Source: CAYXDR01 sp046498185
GTDB taxonomy: Bacteria; Desulfobacterota; DSM-4660; Desulfatiglandales; Desulfatiglandaceae
Direction: 5' to 3'
DNA length: 7,883 bases
NCBI GenBank assembly: GCA_046498185.1
Contig: JAWOBE010000168.1
Location: 1 to 7,883, forward strand
A program made the translations under genes and the position numbers. Positions 5,664 to 7,883 of this stretch are shown piece after piece (the stretch's first letter is position 1; each line of letters starts with the position of its first letter). The notes below the pieces were generated by a model that was not told the origin of the DNA, searched no databases, and saw only the letters and a program-made list of their open reading frames with translations.

Positions 5664-7883
5664 TTAATTTTCATTGTTTTGGAGCATTTTTCGGAGAAAC
5701 ACGCCGGTGTGGGAAGCCTTTGAGCGGGCGATTTCTTCCGGTGTTCCCGCTGCGACAACCCTTCCGCCTGCCTCTCCGCCTCCGGGTCCAAGGTCAATTA
5801 TATGGTCCGCGGCTTTTATAACGTCCAGGTGATGTTCGATCACGATGACGGTGTTTTGTTTTTGAACGAGTCTGTTCAGCACCTGCAGCAGCTTGTCTAT
5901 ATCAGCGGGATGGAGGCCGGTGGTTGGCTCGTCGAGCAAGTAAAGGGTACGACCTCCAGTCTTTCTCCCGAGTTCCTTGGCAAGCTTTATCCGCTGGGCT
6001 TCTCCGCCTGAAAGAGTGGTCGCCTGCTGGCCGAGCTTTAGATAGCCGAGGCCTACCTCCGTTAAGGTTGAAAGCTTCGAACGTATGGCAGGGATGGATT
6101 CAAAAAACCCGAGAGCCTGGGCGACTGTCATGTCCAGGACATCCGCGATGTTGAACCCCTTGAGCTTTACTTCGAGTGTATCACGGTTGTATCGCCTGCC
6201 GTTGCATGAATCACATTTGACATATACATCCGGCAGGAAATGCATTTCTATTTTCACCACGCCGTCGCCTTTGCAGGTTTCGCAGCGTCCGCCTCTGACA
6301 TTGAAGCTGAAACGTCCAGCTGTGTATCCGCGCTTTCTCGACTCGGGAAGCATCGCAAAAAGACTCCGTATGTCATCAAAAATACCCGTATAGGTGGCGG
6401 GATTGGATCTGGGAGTTTTTCCGATCGGGGTTTGATCGATATTGACCACCTTTTCGATATGCTCTGCGCCTCCAATAAGCTGTACGCAACCTACGGAACG
6501 TTTTGAACGGGTCAAACACCGACTTAAAAACGGATAAACGATGTCGTGTATCAAACTGCTCTTGCCGGAGCCGGAAACGCCAGTTACGCAGGTGAATGTA
6601 CCCAGGGGGATATCCACAGAGATATTTTTCAGATTATGCTCGCATGCTCCTCTAATACTCAAATAGTTGCCGGTGCCCTTTCGCCTCCGGGCCGGGACCG
6701 CTATTTTCAAGGCTCCCGACAAATATCGTCCGGTCAGGGATTCAGGGCTGCCGGCAATCGTTTCCGGAGGGCCGCTGAATAGAAGCCTTCCACCTCCTTC
6801 ACCTGCACCGGGGCCGATATCGACGATGTGATCGGCGGCGAGTATCGTTTGTTCGTCGTGTTCTACAATGAGGACGGTGTTTCCCAAATCTTTCAGCTTT
6901 TTCAGGCTTTCGAGCAGTTTCAGGTTGTCTTTCGGATGAAGGCCGATGCTGGGTTCATCGAGCACATACAGCACTCCGGCCAGGCCCGAACCTATCTGGG
7001 TTGCGAGCCGGATACGCTGGTCTTCACCACCCGAAAGGCTGGAAATGCTGCGGTCGATTGTAAGATAACCGAGCCCCAGGCTCGAAATAAACCCCAGGCG
7101 AGACAGGATTTCTTTTAAAAGTCTTGAAGCAATCGTACTCTGCCTCCGGCTCATTTGAAGCTCGGATAGGAATTGCTCAGCTTCTTTCACCGAAAGTGCG
7201 CTGACCTCGTGGATTCCTTTCCCACCTACTTTAACGGCAAGACTTTCGCGCTTAAGTCTTGCCCCGAGGCATGTCGGACAGGTGATTTTGCCTGAACTCG
7301 AACCGTGCGTCACAGGAGATTGCTTTATTCCCAGTCCGCCGCAGTCGGGGCAGGCGCCATGGGGGCTGTTGAATGAAAACATTCCAGGCGAAATTTTTCC
7401 GAACCTGAATCCGCATATCGGACAGACCGGATGCCGGTTAAATACCAGGGGTGGAGAACCTTCGACCTTAACTTGAACCCTTCCTCCGGATACCGAAAGA
7501 GCCAGTTCAAGCGAGTCTGTTAAGCGGTTTTTTATCCCTTCCTTGACAATCAGCCGGTCGATAACCACATCTATGGAATGGGGTATACTTCCATCGAGAC
7601 GGATATCGGCGTCCAGAAGTTGAATATCGCCGTTGATGGCAACCCGGGTGAATCCGTCCCTGGATAATTTTTTCAAGATGTCTGCGTGGGTTCCCTGGCG
7701 GTTTTCAATAACGGGTGACAAAAGCTGTATCGGGGTTCCGGCCGGGAGGTCCATTATATTATCCACCATTTCCTGGACGCTCAGCGCTTTAATCGGGAGG
7801 CCGCATTCGGGGCAATGAGCGACTCCCACCGTGGCATATAAGACCCGCAGATAGTCATTGATTTCGGTGATCGTTCCAACCGT
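5664..7883 (-). CDS. uvrA: UvrA, excinuclease ABC subunit A (5' partial), apparently lacking the insertion domain
   Basis: UvrA is the damage-recognition ATPase of nucleotide excision repair; it dimerises, loads UvrB at lesions and leaves. The frame is open through the right edge. The first visible residues (TVGTITEINDYLR) match the UvrA segment after Walker A of ATPase I, so roughly 100 residues lie outside and the GTG at 7829 is not the start. Numbering from the window edge: CPEC (C24, C27), a UvrB-binding region (~55-140), zinc module C154-C157-C178-C181, CPTC (C202, C205), signature I SLSGGEDQR (282-290), Walker B VLDEPSIG (D309), Walker A II GVSGSGKSS (435-443), zinc finger C534-C537-C557-C560, signature II LSGGEAQR (624-631) and Walker B II LLDEPTTG (D651). 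Only ~20 residues separate C181 from C202, where canonical UvrA has ~120, so the insertion domain seems absent. Signature I has Asp where Ala is usual. The implied full length is ~840 rather than ~940 residues. Identity is certain; the domain loss is judged from remembered homologues. Confidence 0.96.
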   Translation of the reverse strand, partial: TVGTITEINDYLRVLYATVGVAHCPECGLPIKALSVQEMVDNIMDLPAGTPIQLLSPVIENRQGTHADILKKLSRDGFTRVAINGDIQLLDADIRLDGSIPHSIDVVIDRLIVKEGIKNRLTDSLELALSVSGGRVQVKVEGSPPLVFNRHPVCPICGFRFGKISPGMFSFNSPHGACPDCGGLGIKQSPVTHGSSSGKITCPTCLGARLKRESLAVKVGGKGIHEVSALSVKEAEQFLSELQMSRRQSTIASRLLKEILSRLGFISSLGLGYLTIDRSISSLSGGEDQRIRLATQIGSGLAGVLYVLDEPSIGLHPKDNLKLLESLKKLKDLGNTVLIVEHDEQTILAADHIVDIGPGAGEGGGRLLFSGPPETIAGSPESLTGRYLSGALKIAVPARRRKGTGNYLSIRGACEHNLKNISVDIPLGTFTCVTGVSGSGKSSLIHDIVYPFLSRCLTRSKRSVGCVQLIGGAEHIEKVVNIDQTPIGKTPRSNPATYTGIFDDIRSLFAMLPESRKRGYTAGRFSFNVRGGRCETCKGDGVVKIEMHFLPDVYVKCDSCNGRRYNRDTLEVKLKGFNIADVLDMTVAQALGFFESIPAIRSKLSTLTEVGLGYLKLGQQATTLSGGEAQRIKLAKELGRKTGGRTLYLLDEPTTGLHPADIDKLLQVLNRLVQKQNTVIVIEHHLDVIKAADHIIDLGPGGGEAGGRVVAAGTPEEIARSKASHTGVFLRKMLQNNEN

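Noticed and set aside
5664..7829. GTG at 7829 as the true start of uvrA
   Set aside because: The frame stays open to the window edge and the 18 upstream residues match the UvrA segment TVGTITEINDYLR, so the gene simply runs off the window.
695..7883. The whole minus-strand block as a defence island or mobile element
   Set aside because: There is no integrase, transposase, tRNA boundary, nuclease, methyltransferase or phage gene, and uvrA and a CDF exporter are common chromosomal genes.

Overview
This window of roughly 50% GC reads as a stretch of ordinary bacterial chromosome. It holds four genes on the minus strand and the 3' end of one gene on the plus strand. The protein sequences (a UvrA of proteobacterial/Desulfobacterota flavour, a SNF2-SWIM pair, a secreted Ig-like protein) suggest a Gram-negative bacterium, perhaps of the former Deltaproteobacteria. 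That placement rests on general resemblance and is weakly supported. I see no transposase, integrase, CRISPR array, tRNA or rRNA.

Layout from left to right. Positions 1-648 (+) are the C-terminal part of a probable surface or secreted protein ending in an Ig-like beta-sandwich. It converges on the minus-strand block across a short gap with a near-perfect 15-bp hairpin at 677-709. Positions 695-1786 (-) encode a SWIM zinc-finger protein with a lysine-rich linker and a C-terminal XRE-type helix-turn-helix. Positions 1797-4511 (-) encode a large SNF2-family ATPase with the accessory N-terminus typical of bacterial SNF2 proteins. These two genes form a tight operon: the SWIM gene's Shine-Dalgarno overlaps the SNF2 stop codon. 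A 149-bp gap follows. Positions 4661-5614 (-) encode a cation diffusion facilitator (zinc-type efflux). An AT-rich 49-bp gap follows, and then 5664-7883 (-) encode most of UvrA, whose first ~100 residues lie beyond the right edge.

Two points stand out. First, this UvrA keeps the UvrB-binding region and all zinc-finger cysteines but appears to lack the ~100-residue insertion domain that canonical UvrA carries between its zinc module and signature domain I. Second, the SNF2/SWIM pair is a recurrent but poorly characterised bacterial two-gene system. Here the SWIM partner carries its own putative DNA-binding tail, so the pair could be a DNA-remodelling or translocation complex with a targeting subunit. 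No link between this pair, the metal exporter and UvrA is shown beyond shared strand and proximity.
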